Positions 27,771-36,186 of a stretch of 64,000 nt of DNA are shown one piece after another. The notes beneath the pieces were generated by a model. It ran no database searches. It was not told the DNA's origin and saw only the letters and a list, made by a program, of their open reading frames with translations. Source of the DNA: CBDCYS01 sp965224215 (lineage in GTDB: Bacteria > Acidobacteriota > Terriglobia > Bryobacterales > UBA6623); contig CBDCYS010000021.1 of the NCBI GenBank assembly GCA_965224215.1, positions 1-64,000 on the forward strand, written 5' to 3'. Numbering within the stretch: position 1 is the stretch's first letter; each line of letters opens with the position of its first letter. The position numbers and the translations under genes are program-made.

Positions 27771-27860
27771 GTCGCTGCCAAACCAAGACTCTATGCGGAG
27801 CGCCCATCGGGCCGATGCGCTGAGTTGGCAGTCGCTGCCAAACCAAGACGCTATGGGGAG
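27771..27860. repeat. two direct 30-bp copies spaced 60 bp apart
   Basis: GTCGCTGCCAAACCAAGACT followed by CTATGCGGAG at 27771-27800 recurs, with two changes, at 27831-27860. It lies just after the ISNCY transposase stop and inside the element. It could be an internal duplication; no protein is encoded. Confidence 0.7.
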
Positions 27861-28157
27861 CGCCGGGCAAACGGCGCCCGGCGATCGTCGCGTTGGCGAA
27901 GCCCAAGGCCTCCGCTCCGAAGCTTCACCAAAGCAATCTCTGTCACGAACAGAAAACCCTCTGACCGGGAGGCCAGAGGGTCGTCTGCTTCAGCCGATTG
28001 CTTGGGAGCCAGCTCCATCGCTTCGGCCTTGGGCATCAAGAGCAGGCGCGACCCTGCCCTCAACGCCAACCACTCTACCATCGCCTCTCCAGCCACCTGC
28101 CCCAAAGCGGACATTTCTACTTGGCAGCGAATAGGACATTTCTACTTGGCGTTGACA

Positions 28158-28285
28158 CCCCTTTCCCTCTGCTGGCAGGATTCCAGATCGGTCCTCGCCG
28201 TCCAGGGTTCGCTTCGCCGCGCTCGGCGCGCCCTGGACTGCTCCGGGCCGATCTGAGAGCAGGACTTATATGAGGGAAAGGGGAT
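28158..28285. repeat. second palindromic element (PR2), split by ISNCY
   Basis: Nested inverted arms: CCCCTTTCCCTC (28158-28169) with GAGGGAAAGGGG (28272-28283), CAGATCGG (28184-28191) with CCGATCTG (28248-28255), and GTCCAGGG (28200-28207) with CCCTGGAC (28231-28238). The left arm was duplicated as the target of the ISNCY insertion, so the original palindrome began near 26321. Confidence 0.75.
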
Positions 28286-28956
28286 AACCGGAACGAGCCG
28301 CCTGCCGACCACTCGTGTGGCGGCTGTCAGCCGCGAAATCCCCGAGCGCAAAAAGGAACGTCGGATCGAAGCAGGCACGTAGGAACGTCGGATTGAAGGA
28401 GGGAAGGAAGAACGTCGGATTGAAGGAGGTTGAGGAATCGTAACAGCGCAAAGGGACAGACCGAGTTCGCGGCGACTGCGAGTCCACGCCCGGTCCGAAG
28501 AGGCCGAGACAGAGAGAGCAGCGCCGCTAGATCGAACTTCATAGAGCACCGCGTCCTCAGCGACGACCAACGAGTGCGGATGGAAGCCCGGTCAAACATC
28601 CCATCAGCTGAAAGTTCCTCACTCCTCCCTTGACAATGACGAGCCTCCTCATGGAAGCCGTGGACGGAAGTCCACGCTCCGACCGTGCGCAAACACATCA
28701 CATTCCGGCGTATGCTGCGGGCGTATGCCTCAGATGCCTTGCTGCACACGCCTCCGATGACCCGCTGCACAAGCCTCCGATGCCGGGCTCGGTCGCTGAG
28801 CGTGGACTTCCGTCCGCGCCTGTTGTTACATTTCCAATGGTTTTCTTTGTTCGCTAAGCTAAGGCGCTTTGGGCGGGCAGTCGTCTGCTGATACTCGTGA
28901 TAGGGTGAAAGTCCAGACTCAGACAACTAGGATTCCGTCAGCGAGGCTAACCATAA
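28286..28956. repeat. gene-poor stretch with tandem and dispersed repeats
   Basis: No gene is supported. Three copies of a 27-bp unit (GAACGTCGGATTGAAGGAGG-like) start at 28356, 28383 and 28410. Positions of about 28570-28685 match, in inverted orientation, about 85 bp at 51395-51480 (shared TCCGTCCACGGCTTCC and AGGCTCGTCA segments). The hairpin GTGGACTTCCGTCCAC occurs near 28800 and, inverted, near 28664. The closest gene signal is the start region of the thiolase at 28957. Confidence 0.65.
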
Positions 28957-30078
28957 ATGGACCTACGAAGAGTTGCCATCATCGCGGGTGGCCGCACCCC
29001 GTTCGTCAAATCAGGCAAAGCCTTCAAAGACCTGGGCCCGCTCGATCTAGCCAAGCACGCGGTGACGGGGCTGATCGACAAGCACGGTATCGACGCGGGA
29101 ACAATCGACGCGATCACCCTCGGGGTCGTTGTTCCCGAGCCGGGCAAGCCCAACCTCGCGCGCGAGATTGTTCTCGAAACCGGGCTGCCTAAATCGATCG
29201 AGGCGCAAACCGTCTCTTCCTATTGCATCACGGGGTTGAGGGCGATCACGGCGGTCGCCGAAGGCATCGCAAGCGGCCGCTTCGACGCCGGGATCGCCGG
29301 CGGTGTGGAGTCTCTCTCCCGCGCCGATCCCAATACATTTCGTGAGCCCTCGACCGGCTTGTCGATGGGAGACCACGGCGAGATCACGCGCAAGGAATGG
29401 GATATCCCCAGGCAACGCCAAGACGAAATTGCACTCGCTAGTCACCGCAACGCTGCTGCCGCCCGCGACAAGCTGGCCGGTGAGATCTATCCGCTGGAAG
29501 GCGTGGAGCAAGACTCGGGTCCACGCGCCGAATCGTCGCTCGAAGCCCTGGCTGCGCTGAATCCGGTTTTCGACCCGGAGGGGACGCTGACCGCGGGCAA
29601 TTCTTCTCCAGTTACCGATGGCGCATCCGCCGTCCTGCTCATGAGTGAAGAAAGGGCCCGGGCAGAAGGGCGCGTGCCGCTGGCATTCATCCGCGGCATG
29701 GACTACGGAGCGATCGACTTGGCCGACGGCTTGTTGATGACGCCGGGCGTGGTTGTCCCCCGGCTGTTGAAGCGTACAGGCTTGACGCTCGACCAGATGG
29801 ATCTGATTGAGATCCATGAAGCCTTCCGCGCGCAAGTCCTGGCCAACGTCAAAGCCTGGGAGCAAGGTTGGAAGGGAGATCCAACCGGCCCCATCGATTG
29901 GGACCGAGTCAACGTCTGCGGCAGCTCGATTGCCGTGGGCCACCCCTGGGCCGCAACCGGCGGACGAATTGCGACGACCCTTGCCTACGAGATGGAACGC
30001 CGCAACGCCAGCCTAGGCCTCATCAGCATCTGCGCCGCCGGCGCAATGGCCGGCGCGATGATTCTGGAGAGAAACTAG
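28957..30078 (+). CDS. thiolase-family acyl-CoA acyltransferase (FadI-like, shortened)
   Basis: A 373-residue thiolase, condensing or cleaving 3-ketoacyl-CoA. The nucleophilic Cys lies in SSYCITGLRAI, the catalytic His motifs in IEIHEAFRAQVLAN and AVGHPWAATGGR, and the second Cys in SICAAGAMAGAMI. The protein is shorter than FadI-type thiolases (about 430): the loop between GGVESLSRADP and REPSTGLSMGDHGE is missing about 50 residues but stays in frame. GGSSIAVGHP replaces the usual GGAIALGHP-type sequence. It ends in TAG, showing that TAG is a normal stop here. The MFS gene follows after 14 bp, so they form an operon. Confidence 0.82.
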   Translation: MDLRRVAIIAGGRTPFVKSGKAFKDLGPLDLAKHAVTGLIDKHGIDAGTIDAITLGVVVPEPGKPNLAREIVLETGLPKSIEAQTVSSYCITGLRAITAVAEGIASGRFDAGIAGGVESLSRADPNTFREPSTGLSMGDHGEITRKEWDIPRQRQDEIALASHRNAAAARDKLAGEIYPLEGVEQDSGPRAESSLEALAALNPVFDPEGTLTAGNSSPVTDGASAVLLMSEERARAEGRVPLAFIRGMDYGAIDLADGLLMTPGVVVPRLLKRTGLTLDQMDLIEIHEAFRAQVLANVKAWEQGWKGDPTGPIDWDRVNVCGSSIAVGHPWAATGGRIATTLAYEMERRNASLGLISICAAGAMAGAMILERN

Positions 30079-30092
30079 TCTTCCATCCTCCG

Positions 30093-31560
30093 ATGAAAAA
30101 CAATCTCGAGCCGCCCCCCTGGTACACCGGGATCAGCCGCTATCAGTGGCTGGTGTTGGCCGTGGCCTCACTCGGCTGGGCCTTCGATGTTTTCGAGGGC
30201 CAGATATTCGTAGCCAGCATGAACGAGGCGATGCCGGAGTTGCTGCCGCCGCAAATCGCCGCGCTCGATGATGCCGCGCGACAAGGCTATCTGGCCTTCT
30301 ACAACAACATTACGTTTGCTTCCTTCCTGCTGGGCGGCGCGATCGGTGGCGTCGCCTTCGGGATGCTGAGCGACCGCATCGGCCGCGCCCGGACGATGAT
30401 CTACACGATCGCCATGTACTCCGGTTTCACGTTTGTCTCCGCACTGTCGGGGACCTAGTGGCATATGGCGATCTTCCGCTTTCTGGTGGCCGTGGGCGTT
30501 GGCGGCGAGTGGGCCGTGGCCAGCGCGCTGGTGGCCGAGATGTTCCCGAAGCGCGCACGTGCCCGGTCGCTAGCGATTTTCCACGCAACAAGCGTCCTGG
30601 GAACCTTGATTGGCCGTCGCCGCGGGTGCGTTCATCGTAGCGGAGAGAGACATTGCCGAGTCCATCCCCTTCCTGGCCGGAATGGGCTTGAGCAGTTGGC
30701 GCTTGGGCTTCGTGCTCGGCGCGGTGCCGGCCCTGCTAATCATCGCTGTCCGGCTCGTCCTTCGATCCGAGCCCGAAGCCTGGCAAAGGGCCCGGTCGCT
30801 GTCCAAGGAAGGCGAGCAAGGGTCAAATCAGGACGAGGAAAAGTCGAAGCATCGCGAGCCGAAAAGGCTGGGCCGATTCGCGGACCTCTTCTCCCAGGAG
30901 CTGCGCAGGCACACCCTGGTCGGCGTAGGCCTCGCGGCCGTCGGGCTGGCCACGTTTTGGGGAGCTCACATCTACGGAAAAGACGTCTTGCGCCAAGCGG
31001 TGGAGACCCGCTACATCGAGGCCGATATATCGAACGCATCGAGAGAAGCGAACTTGTCGAGAGAAGCAATTCTGGAGGAGCACTTCCGCGACATCAAACA
31101 GTGGGAAATGCTCGGGATACTTCTAGTAACAGCGGGCGGCGGTTTGGGCCTGCTCATGTTCGGACCCCTCTCGGAACGCTTCGGCCGGCGCGGGGCGTTT
31201 CTGTTCTATCACTTAGCCGGCTTAGTGGCTGCGTTGGTGGTTTTCCAAACGCTTTCGGAAGTGAACCATCTATTGATTTTCCTGCCCGTCTTCGGCTTCT
31301 TGACGCTTGGGATGCACGCGGGCTACGCCGTCTACTTTCCCGAACTTTTCCCAACTCGGCTGCGCAGTACCGGCGCGGGATTTTGCTTCAATGTCGGCCG
31401 CATTCTTGCGGCACCGATCTTGTTCCTCTCCGGCTGGATGCAGCGTGACGTGGGGCTTTCGCTGCGGGACGCCGCGTCCCTGCTGAGCCTGCTGTTTGTC
31501 TTGGGAGCGGGCCTGCTCGTCTTCGCGCGCGAGACGAAGGGAGAGGAGTTGCCGGACTGA
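30093..31560 (+). pseudogene. MFS transporter, disrupted by amber stop and frameshift
   Basis: A member of the sugar/organic acid:H+ symporter branch. The N-terminus has YQWLVLAVASLGWAFDVFEG and the signature GMLSDRIGRARTM. TAG at 30456-30458 (codon 122) interrupts SALSGT-stop-WHMAIFRF. Transmembrane sequence continues in the same frame (VGVGGEWAVASALVAEMFPK, RARARSLAIFHATSVLGTL). Near 30608 a frame change leads into LAVAAGAFIVAERDIAESIP and the remaining helices to TGA at 31558-31560. The second half keeps a second signature, GPLSERFGRRGAF. The transporter cannot be made whole. It is probably co-transcribed with the thiolase. Confidence 0.87.
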
Positions 31561-31635
31561 CGAGAGCGGTTGGAGGCGCTACGCTGACAAAGTGCGAGCC
31601 ACCGCCCAATTAGCCGAACCCACGTCAGGCCCAGA

Positions 31636-31716
31636 TCCGTCCGTAAGCACTCTGGTTGCCTGCGAAAACGTTCTGAATACCCGTAGCGCAGGTCTCTGAC
31701 GAGCCCTGCGCTGATA
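31636..31716. repeat. palindromic repeat family PR1, copy C (collapsed)
   Basis: ATCCGTCCGTAAG begins the copy as in A and B. TTGCCTGCGAAAACGTTCTG and AATACCCGTAGCGC then match the inverted right arm of copy A (3195-3235). AGGTCTCTGACGAGCCCTGC follows without the normal loop. It looks like a rearranged or deleted copy. Confidence 0.7.
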
Positions 31717-32322
31717 TGGTGTGACCTGTCAAGTTTGCGCGCACGACTGCTGTCGCGCGGAGCCTCAACTCCGCGTTGGCCAACGAACGAGGACGAGAAG
31801 AACAGCCTGTGGAAGAGAGCGTTTACGACGATGGATCCATCTGATATTCGCGGGTTCTCGCCAGAGTAGTCTGCGTCGTGGAGCTGCCTCACTCTACAGA
31901 CGAAGGTCGTTCAACCGAGCGCTTCCTTGACGAAGGTCGCTCCATCAAGCGCTTCTTAGCGCAGTCGAGGGTTCTCCTGGCAGGCTCAGTTTCCAGTCAG
32001 CCGTCCTCCTTGTCCTACCTTGTGAGGCTGCCGCCCGAAGCCGGCAACCAAAATCGTTATCGCTACCGCTTGCTGGCAGCTCATCGTCCTCGGCAGCTAG
32101 CCATCGTCCTCGGCAGCTAGCCATCGCCCTCGGCAGCTAGCCATCGCCCTCGTATAAGGTGCCTCTTGGCGGCCGGACGGGTTCTGTCAAGGGCGCGGGT
32201 TACCGCGGCGAAGCGTACCCTTGACAGGTTTCGGCCGGTCGCCTACGACGTCAATCGAGGGCGATGGCGGTCTCCCTGGCGGTCTCCTTGTCGGCCGTCT
32301 CCCTGTCGGCCGTCTCGAGCGT
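31717..32322. repeat. gene-free stretch of tandem repeats and a hairpin
   Basis: No gene is supported. Features: a ~30-bp unit GACGAAGGTCG..AGCGCTTC in two copies near 31900-31960; three 20-bp units CGGCAGCTAGCCATCG.CCT at 32091-32150; a hairpin CTGTCAAGGG (32184-32193) with CCCTTGACAG (32218-32227), set in a longer inverted CGGCCGG/CCGGCCG context; and four GGC.GTCTCC units at about 32265-32315. It lies just downstream of the decayed IS110 copy 2. Confidence 0.65.
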
Positions 32323-33450
32323 TCAGCAAGCATTCAATCCCTGTTTCTCCTGTTGTGTTCGGGTCTGTTCGATCACGATTGCCCAGATGAATCCCAGCAG
32401 TTCCCGCGCGATCGCGGTCACGACGACATTCGCGTGTTTGCCGTTGTTGCGCAGCTTGCGAAAGCGACCGCAAAGCCGCACCTGCGCCTTCCAGGCGATC
32501 GCTTGGACTGGGGGCGACGCCTTCTCGGCACGGCGTTGAATCAGCCGCGAGCGGCGTGCCGGGAAGCGATACGCCCAGGCGCATTCGACCAGCAGACGGC
32601 GAGCTTCCTCGTTGCCTGCTTTGGTGATCGCGCCTTGACGGCGTCGCGCTCCGCTCGTGTTCTCCGACGAAGTCACACACCGACGAAACCCATCAGCTCG
32701 CGCGGGGAGTCGAAGCGTGTGAGATCGCCCAGCTCGGCCAGCAACGTCATCCCCGCCAGCCAGTCCACGCCCCGCAGCGCCGTCAACGCCTGCGCTGGCC
32801 CTCCCAGGCTCCAGCCTTCCAGCTGATCATGCAACTGCTGCTCGAGGCAAGCCGTTCGGCTTTGCGCCTGGCGTATCGCCTCGGCGTATTCTTCGTAGGC
32901 GATCTGCGAGGCCGGCTGCTCAAAGCGTTGCGTCTCGAGCCAGCGAAAGTGCGCTTGCGTCCAATTCTTGCGCCCGGGGAAACGCTTGTCGTGGCGCAGC
33001 AGCATAGCTCCGAGGCGTTGACGAAGTTGTTTGTCGATGAGTTTGCAGTCGCCGCGCGCGCGGCTCAGATCGCGGATCGCTTCGTGTTCCGGAGAGGGCG
33101 TCCAGACCGTGCTGAGCTCGCCGGCGCCATCGAGCCGAGCCAGGGTCAGCGCGTCGCGCCGATCGGTCTTGACGCGATCGCCGGATTTGCGCGGGGTCAG
33201 CGACGGCGCGACCAGGTCGCCATCGTGTTCGGTGTCACGAATCTGCCGGCAAATGCCGTAGCCACAGGGGCCGGCTTCGTAGCAGTAGTGCAGCCTCTGA
33301 CCAGACGGGGCGAGTGCGGAAATCAAGCGACGAATGGCTTCAGGCCGGTTGTCGATCTTGCCGTAGAAATGCGCCTCGCCCCGCCCCGGCGACAGCGACA
33401 GCGACCGAGATACTGTTTTTGTGAACGTCCATCCCGACGTATTTGTCGTA

Positions 33451-34481
33451 ATCTGGTTATCCACTTTACTCTAGTGATGAATCAAGCTATCCTTGGACTC
33501 GCGCTGTTGGCGGCGAAGACCGAGTCTGTTGAGCGACGATTTTCCAAAACATCTGGTGGAGTTCACTGAACGGTTTGCCAGCGAGCAAGCTTGCTGCGAG
33601 TATCTGCTCGGTGTCCGCTGGCCAGCGGGGTTCGTTTGTCCGAACTGCTCGGCCACGAAGGGTTGGACGACCCGACGAGGCACGATGTGCTGTAGCGGGT
33701 GCCGACGCCAGACCTCTCCCACGGCGGGAACCATCCTGCACAACTCGCGGGTGCCGCTGCGGAGTTGGTTTCTGGCCATGTGGCTGGCCTGCACTCAGAA
33801 AACAGGGCTGAGCGCCAAGGGTTTGCAGCGTGAACTCGGTCTGGGCAGCTATCAGACCGCCTGGCTGATGTTGCAGAAGTTGCGGCAGGCGGATGGTTCG
33901 GCTGGGTCGGGAACGGCTGGACGGAAGTGTCGAAGTCGACGAGACTTACTTGGGCGGCAAGGAGAAGCACGTTCGCGGGCGAGAGCTGGTGGGCAAAGCC
34001 TTGGTTGTGGTTGCGGTGGAACTGCAGGGCCGCAAAATGGGGCGAATTCGTCTGCGTCATGTCCCCGACGCATCGGGACCGAGTCTGGTGGGTTTTGTGA
34101 CCGACTGTGTGGCGTCAGGCAGTCTGGTCCATAGCGACGGCTGGAGGGGTTACCGGGGCTTGAAGAAAGCCGGCTATCGCTATCGGGTCACCCACACAGC
34201 GGGAGACTCGCAGATAGCCGCCGAGGAATTCGCGCATGTCCACCTGGTTGCCTCGCTGCTCAAGCGCTGGTTGGTAGCGACGCACCAAGGGAAGGTGAGT
34301 AAAGTGCATCTGCAAGGCTACCTCGATGAATTCACCTTTCGCTTCAACCGTCGAAAGTCCCGCCACGTAGGCAAGATCTTCCACCGACTCGTCGAACAGT
34401 TGATGCTCCGTAAGGCCTTGACCTATCGAGACATTATCACCAAGCCCCAGCCCACCAACTAGAGTAAAGTGGATAACCAGA
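33451..34481 (+). mobile_element. IS1595-family element, copy 1, nested inside IS110 copy 2
   Basis: Inverted ends TCTGGTTATCCACTTTACTC (from 33452) and, inverted, GAGTAAAGTGGATAACCAGA (to 34481) match over about 25 bp. The flanking direct repeat TTGTCGTA (33443-33450 and 34482-34489; up to 10 bp by chance extension) is the target duplication, matching the 8 bp expected for IS1595. Removing the element plus one repeat joins NNYD and KYVGMDVHKN of the IS110 transposase in frame, proving the insertion. Confidence 0.9.
33493..34462 (+). pseudogene. IS1595-family transposase, copy 1, frameshifted
   Basis: The N-terminal half has the zinc ribbon of IS1595 enzymes (FVCPNCSATKGW and MCCSGCRRQTS) and a helix-turn-helix (GLQRELGLGSYQTAWLMLQK). 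At about 33889-33892 one extra G changes the frame. The next frame continues MVRLGRERLDGSVEVDETYL with the catalytic Asp, then LVHSDGWRGYRGL (Asp), the HVHLVASLLKRWLVATHQGK region and FRFNRRKS. The family does not normally use programmed frameshifting, so the gene is probably inactive. The start is uncertain, as the first codon is TTG. Confidence 0.82.
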
Positions 34482-34536
34482 TTGTCGTAATTGTTGCACT
34501 TGTTCATCTCTTTGTTGAACTCGCTAGACTCTTTCA

Positions 34537-34611
34537 TGACCTGTCCTCCTCGATGCGGCTCTGCGCATCTGTTTGAAGCGTAACCCGCGACTCTCGCGGT
34601 TGGACAGGTCA
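34537..34611 (-). promoter_or_regulatory. IS110 copy 2 leader bounded by a 10-bp inverted repeat touching the start codon
   Basis: On the gene strand, TGACCTGTCC (34611-34602) is perfectly complementary to GGACAGGTCA (34546-34537), whose last A begins the ATG. The AGGAGG ribosome site lies inside or next to the right arm. An internal hairpin CGCGAGAGTCGCG sits in the loop. The layout matches IS110 copy 1, although the arms have different sequence. Confidence 0.5.
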
Positions 34612-34739
34612 CTCCATCTTCTCTACGGAGTTCGGCAACAACAGCGCGACGCAAAGGTCGCCTTACCAACTGAGGTCGGGGTGGCCGCACCCACCTCCGG
34701 TTGGCCACACTTAAAAGCGCGGACTTGGGCAGCGCCCGG

Positions 34740-35591
34740 CTAGTCGCCGCCAGCCGCCGCCACCTTCCGGCTCAGCCGCCGCAGGTCGCCCAGCAGCGAC
34801 ATCGGCAAGTTCAGGGATCCCAGCGGAGCAGCGGACTTCTCCCCGCCGTGGAAATCGCTGCCGCCGGTAACGCCAAGGTCCAGCTTCCGGGCAACCGAGA
34901 GCAACTCCTCGGCCTGCTGAGGTGAATGGTCCGCGTGGTAGACCTCGATCGCGTTGAGCCCTTTGTCCTTCAGCTCTTGAAAAAGTTCTTCCGCAGATCG
35001 GGAGTCGGCATCGACGAATCGCGCCGAATGCGCCCACGAAGAAATGCCCCCCGCTTCTCGAATCCACTCAAGCACTTCGTCAACCGAGGGGTCTTGGCGT
35101 TCAACGTAGCCGGCCTGGCTTTCGTCGAGATAGCGGTCAAATGCCTCGCGGTAGCTGGAGACGTAACCCTTGTTGACCAGCACTTGCGCGAAATGAGGCC
35201 GCCCGGTTTGCGCGCGGCCGAGGGCTTCGGCGTCCTCCAGCTTTACGCTCAGCCCGAGCTGACGAAGCCTCTCGGTCAGCCGCTGATTACGCTCCCGGCG
35301 ATTTTGCTGAACACTGACCAGGTGCCCGCGGAAGGCGGCGTCCGGCGGGTTTTCAAGAAAGTAGGCGAGGACGTGAATGGACCGGCCGTGGAGTTTCGTG
35401 CTCAACTCCACGCCGCAGATCAACTCCAGGTCGCGGCCGCCGGCATAGCCGGCCGCCACGTCGTAACCTTCCAGGCTGTCGTGGTCGGTAATGGAGAGGG
35501 CTTTCAGCCCCTTTTGGCACGCCAGATCGACAAGCTGTTCCGGAGAGAGATTGCCGTCCGACCTATCCGTGTGACTATGAAGATCCACCAT
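34740..35591 (-). CDS. PHP-domain phosphoesterase (TrpH/YciV-like)
   Basis: About 283 residues beginning MVDLHSHTDRSDGNLSPEQL, the metal-binding start of PHP proteins. The other metal motifs follow: ALSITDHDSLEGY, ELICGVELSTKLHGRSIHVL, WAHSARF and GVTGGSDFHGGE. Members of this group (RNase AM/YciV) act on 5' ends of RNA or on 3',5'-bisphosphonucleotides. The latter includes PAP, the by-product of PAPS-dependent sulfate reduction, which would explain its place at the end of the sulfate operon. ATG 35591 is chosen because the family begins there. The start lies inside the end of cysC (17-bp overlap), indicating translational coupling. Confidence 0.82.
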   Translation of the reverse strand: MVDLHSHTDRSDGNLSPEQLVDLACQKGLKALSITDHDSLEGYDVAAGYAGGRDLELICGVELSTKLHGRSIHVLAYFLENPPDAAFRGHLVSVQQNRRERNQRLTERLRQLGLSVKLEDAEALGRAQTGRPHFAQVLVNKGYVSSYREAFDRYLDESQAGYVERQDPSVDEVLEWIREAGGISSWAHSARFVDADSRSAEELFQELKDKGLNAIEVYHADHSPQQAEELLSVARKLDLGVTGGSDFHGGEKSAAPLGSLNLPMSLLGDLRRLSRKVAAAGGD

Positions 35592-36123
35592 CGCCCGACA
35601 AGAGACCCAACTCAACTAGTTTAGTCCAAATTCTGTCGGCACTTACTTGCGGTGTCTCTTTGCTGGAGTCGAATGTGACTTCCGGGTGGAGCGGCGCTTC
35701 GTAGGGATCGGAAACTCCGGTGAAATTCTTAATCTCGCCCGCCAGCGCTTTCTTGTAGAGTCCCTTGACGTCCCGTTCGATCAGCGTTTCCATCGGACAG
35801 TGCGCGTAGACTTCCACGAAGTTTTCGATGTCTGCCCGAATGGAATCCCTGATCTCGATGTAGGGAGAGATAGCCGCCGTGATAGCGATGACGCCGTTGC
35901 GGGAAAGTAGTGCCGCGACGAAACCAATTCGCTTGACGTTAATGTCTCGGTCCTCTTTGCTGAAGCCGAGGCCCTTCGACAGGTTCGTGCGAACCACGTC
36001 GCCATCAAGGACTTCGACTTTCGCGCCGAGGCCGCGCAGGCGCGCTTCGAGGACATCGGAAACGGTTGTTTTCCCCGCCCCGGAAAGACCAGTAAACCAA
36101 ATTGTAAAACCCTTATGTGTCAT
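35575..36123 (-). CDS. cysC: adenylylsulfate kinase
   Basis: A 182-residue APS kinase converting APS to PAPS with ATP. The P-loop FTGLSGAGKTTVSDVL is near residue 10. The family motifs LDGDVVRTNLSKGLGFS, EDRDINVKRIGFVA, VYAHCPMETLIERD and KNFTGVSDPYEAP are all present. It is full length for a stand-alone CysC and cytoplasmic. It lies 63 bp after cysH and overlaps the PHP gene. Because the reductase is of APS type, the role of PAPS may be sulfotransfer rather than reduction. Confidence 0.94.
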   Translation of the reverse strand: MTHKGFTIWFTGLSGAGKTTVSDVLEARLRGLGAKVEVLDGDVVRTNLSKGLGFSKEDRDINVKRIGFVAALLSRNGVIAITAAISPYIEIRDSIRADIENFVEVYAHCPMETLIERDVKGLYKKALAGEIKNFTGVSDPYEAPLHPEVTFDSSKETPQVSADRIWTKLVELGLLSGDGGSS

Positions 36124-36186
36124 TGAAAGTTCTTCCTTGATTGATGAGAGATTTGAAATGAAAACTACTGAGGACCGTGCAATCCA

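Larger units (their letters stand above)
26340..28157 (+). mobile_element. ISNCY (IS1202-group) insertion sequence with 17-bp target duplication
   Basis: The 17-bp direct repeat CCCCTTTCCCTCTGCTG lies at 26323-26339 and 28158-28174. Imperfect terminal inverted repeats lie just inside: TCGCTGCC..AATGTCC on the left and, inverted, TGTCAACGCC..AATGTCC on the right. GCCAAGTAGAAATGTCC is repeated within both ends (once left, twice right), as for transposase binding sites. Long target duplications are a known feature of the IS1202 group. Length is 1818 bp and the transposase is intact. Confidence 0.85.
32323..34537 (-). pseudogene. IS110-family transposase, copy 2, split by IS1595 and frameshifted
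   Basis: The gene starts at ATG 34537 after AGGAGGACAGGTC and reads MKESSEFNKEMNKCNNYDK up to the IS1595 insertion. It resumes beyond the insertion as KYVGMDVHKNSISVAVA, with the first Asp of the DEDD site. A frame change near the GTCGCTGTCGCT repeat (about 33390) leads to RGEAHFYGKIDNRPEAIRRL. This runs to a second shift at 32676-32690, where GGTGTGTGAC contains an extra GT relative to the frame encoding SSENTSGARRRQGAITKAGN. TGA is at 32323-32325. Three independent lesions exist. It is only distantly related to IS110 copy 1. Confidence 0.87.

Noticed and set aside
123..31560. Possible recoding of TAG as Gln
   Set aside because: Several genes have TAG at Gln-like positions, but TAG also ends rpsO, pnp, the thiolase, pyrE and the ParE-type toxin exactly where those families end. 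The stops are mutations.
31332..31892. 186-codon minus-strand frame overlapping the MFS end
   Set aside because: It overlaps real transmembrane coding on the other strand and has no recognisable content.
32091..32150. CRISPR-like array of 20-bp repeats
   Set aside because: The units are directly adjacent with no spacers and no cas genes are near.
33889..33892. Programmed frameshift in the IS1595 copy 1 transposase
   Set aside because: IS1595 enzymes are normally single-frame, copy 2 is single-frame, and no slippery heptamer is seen.
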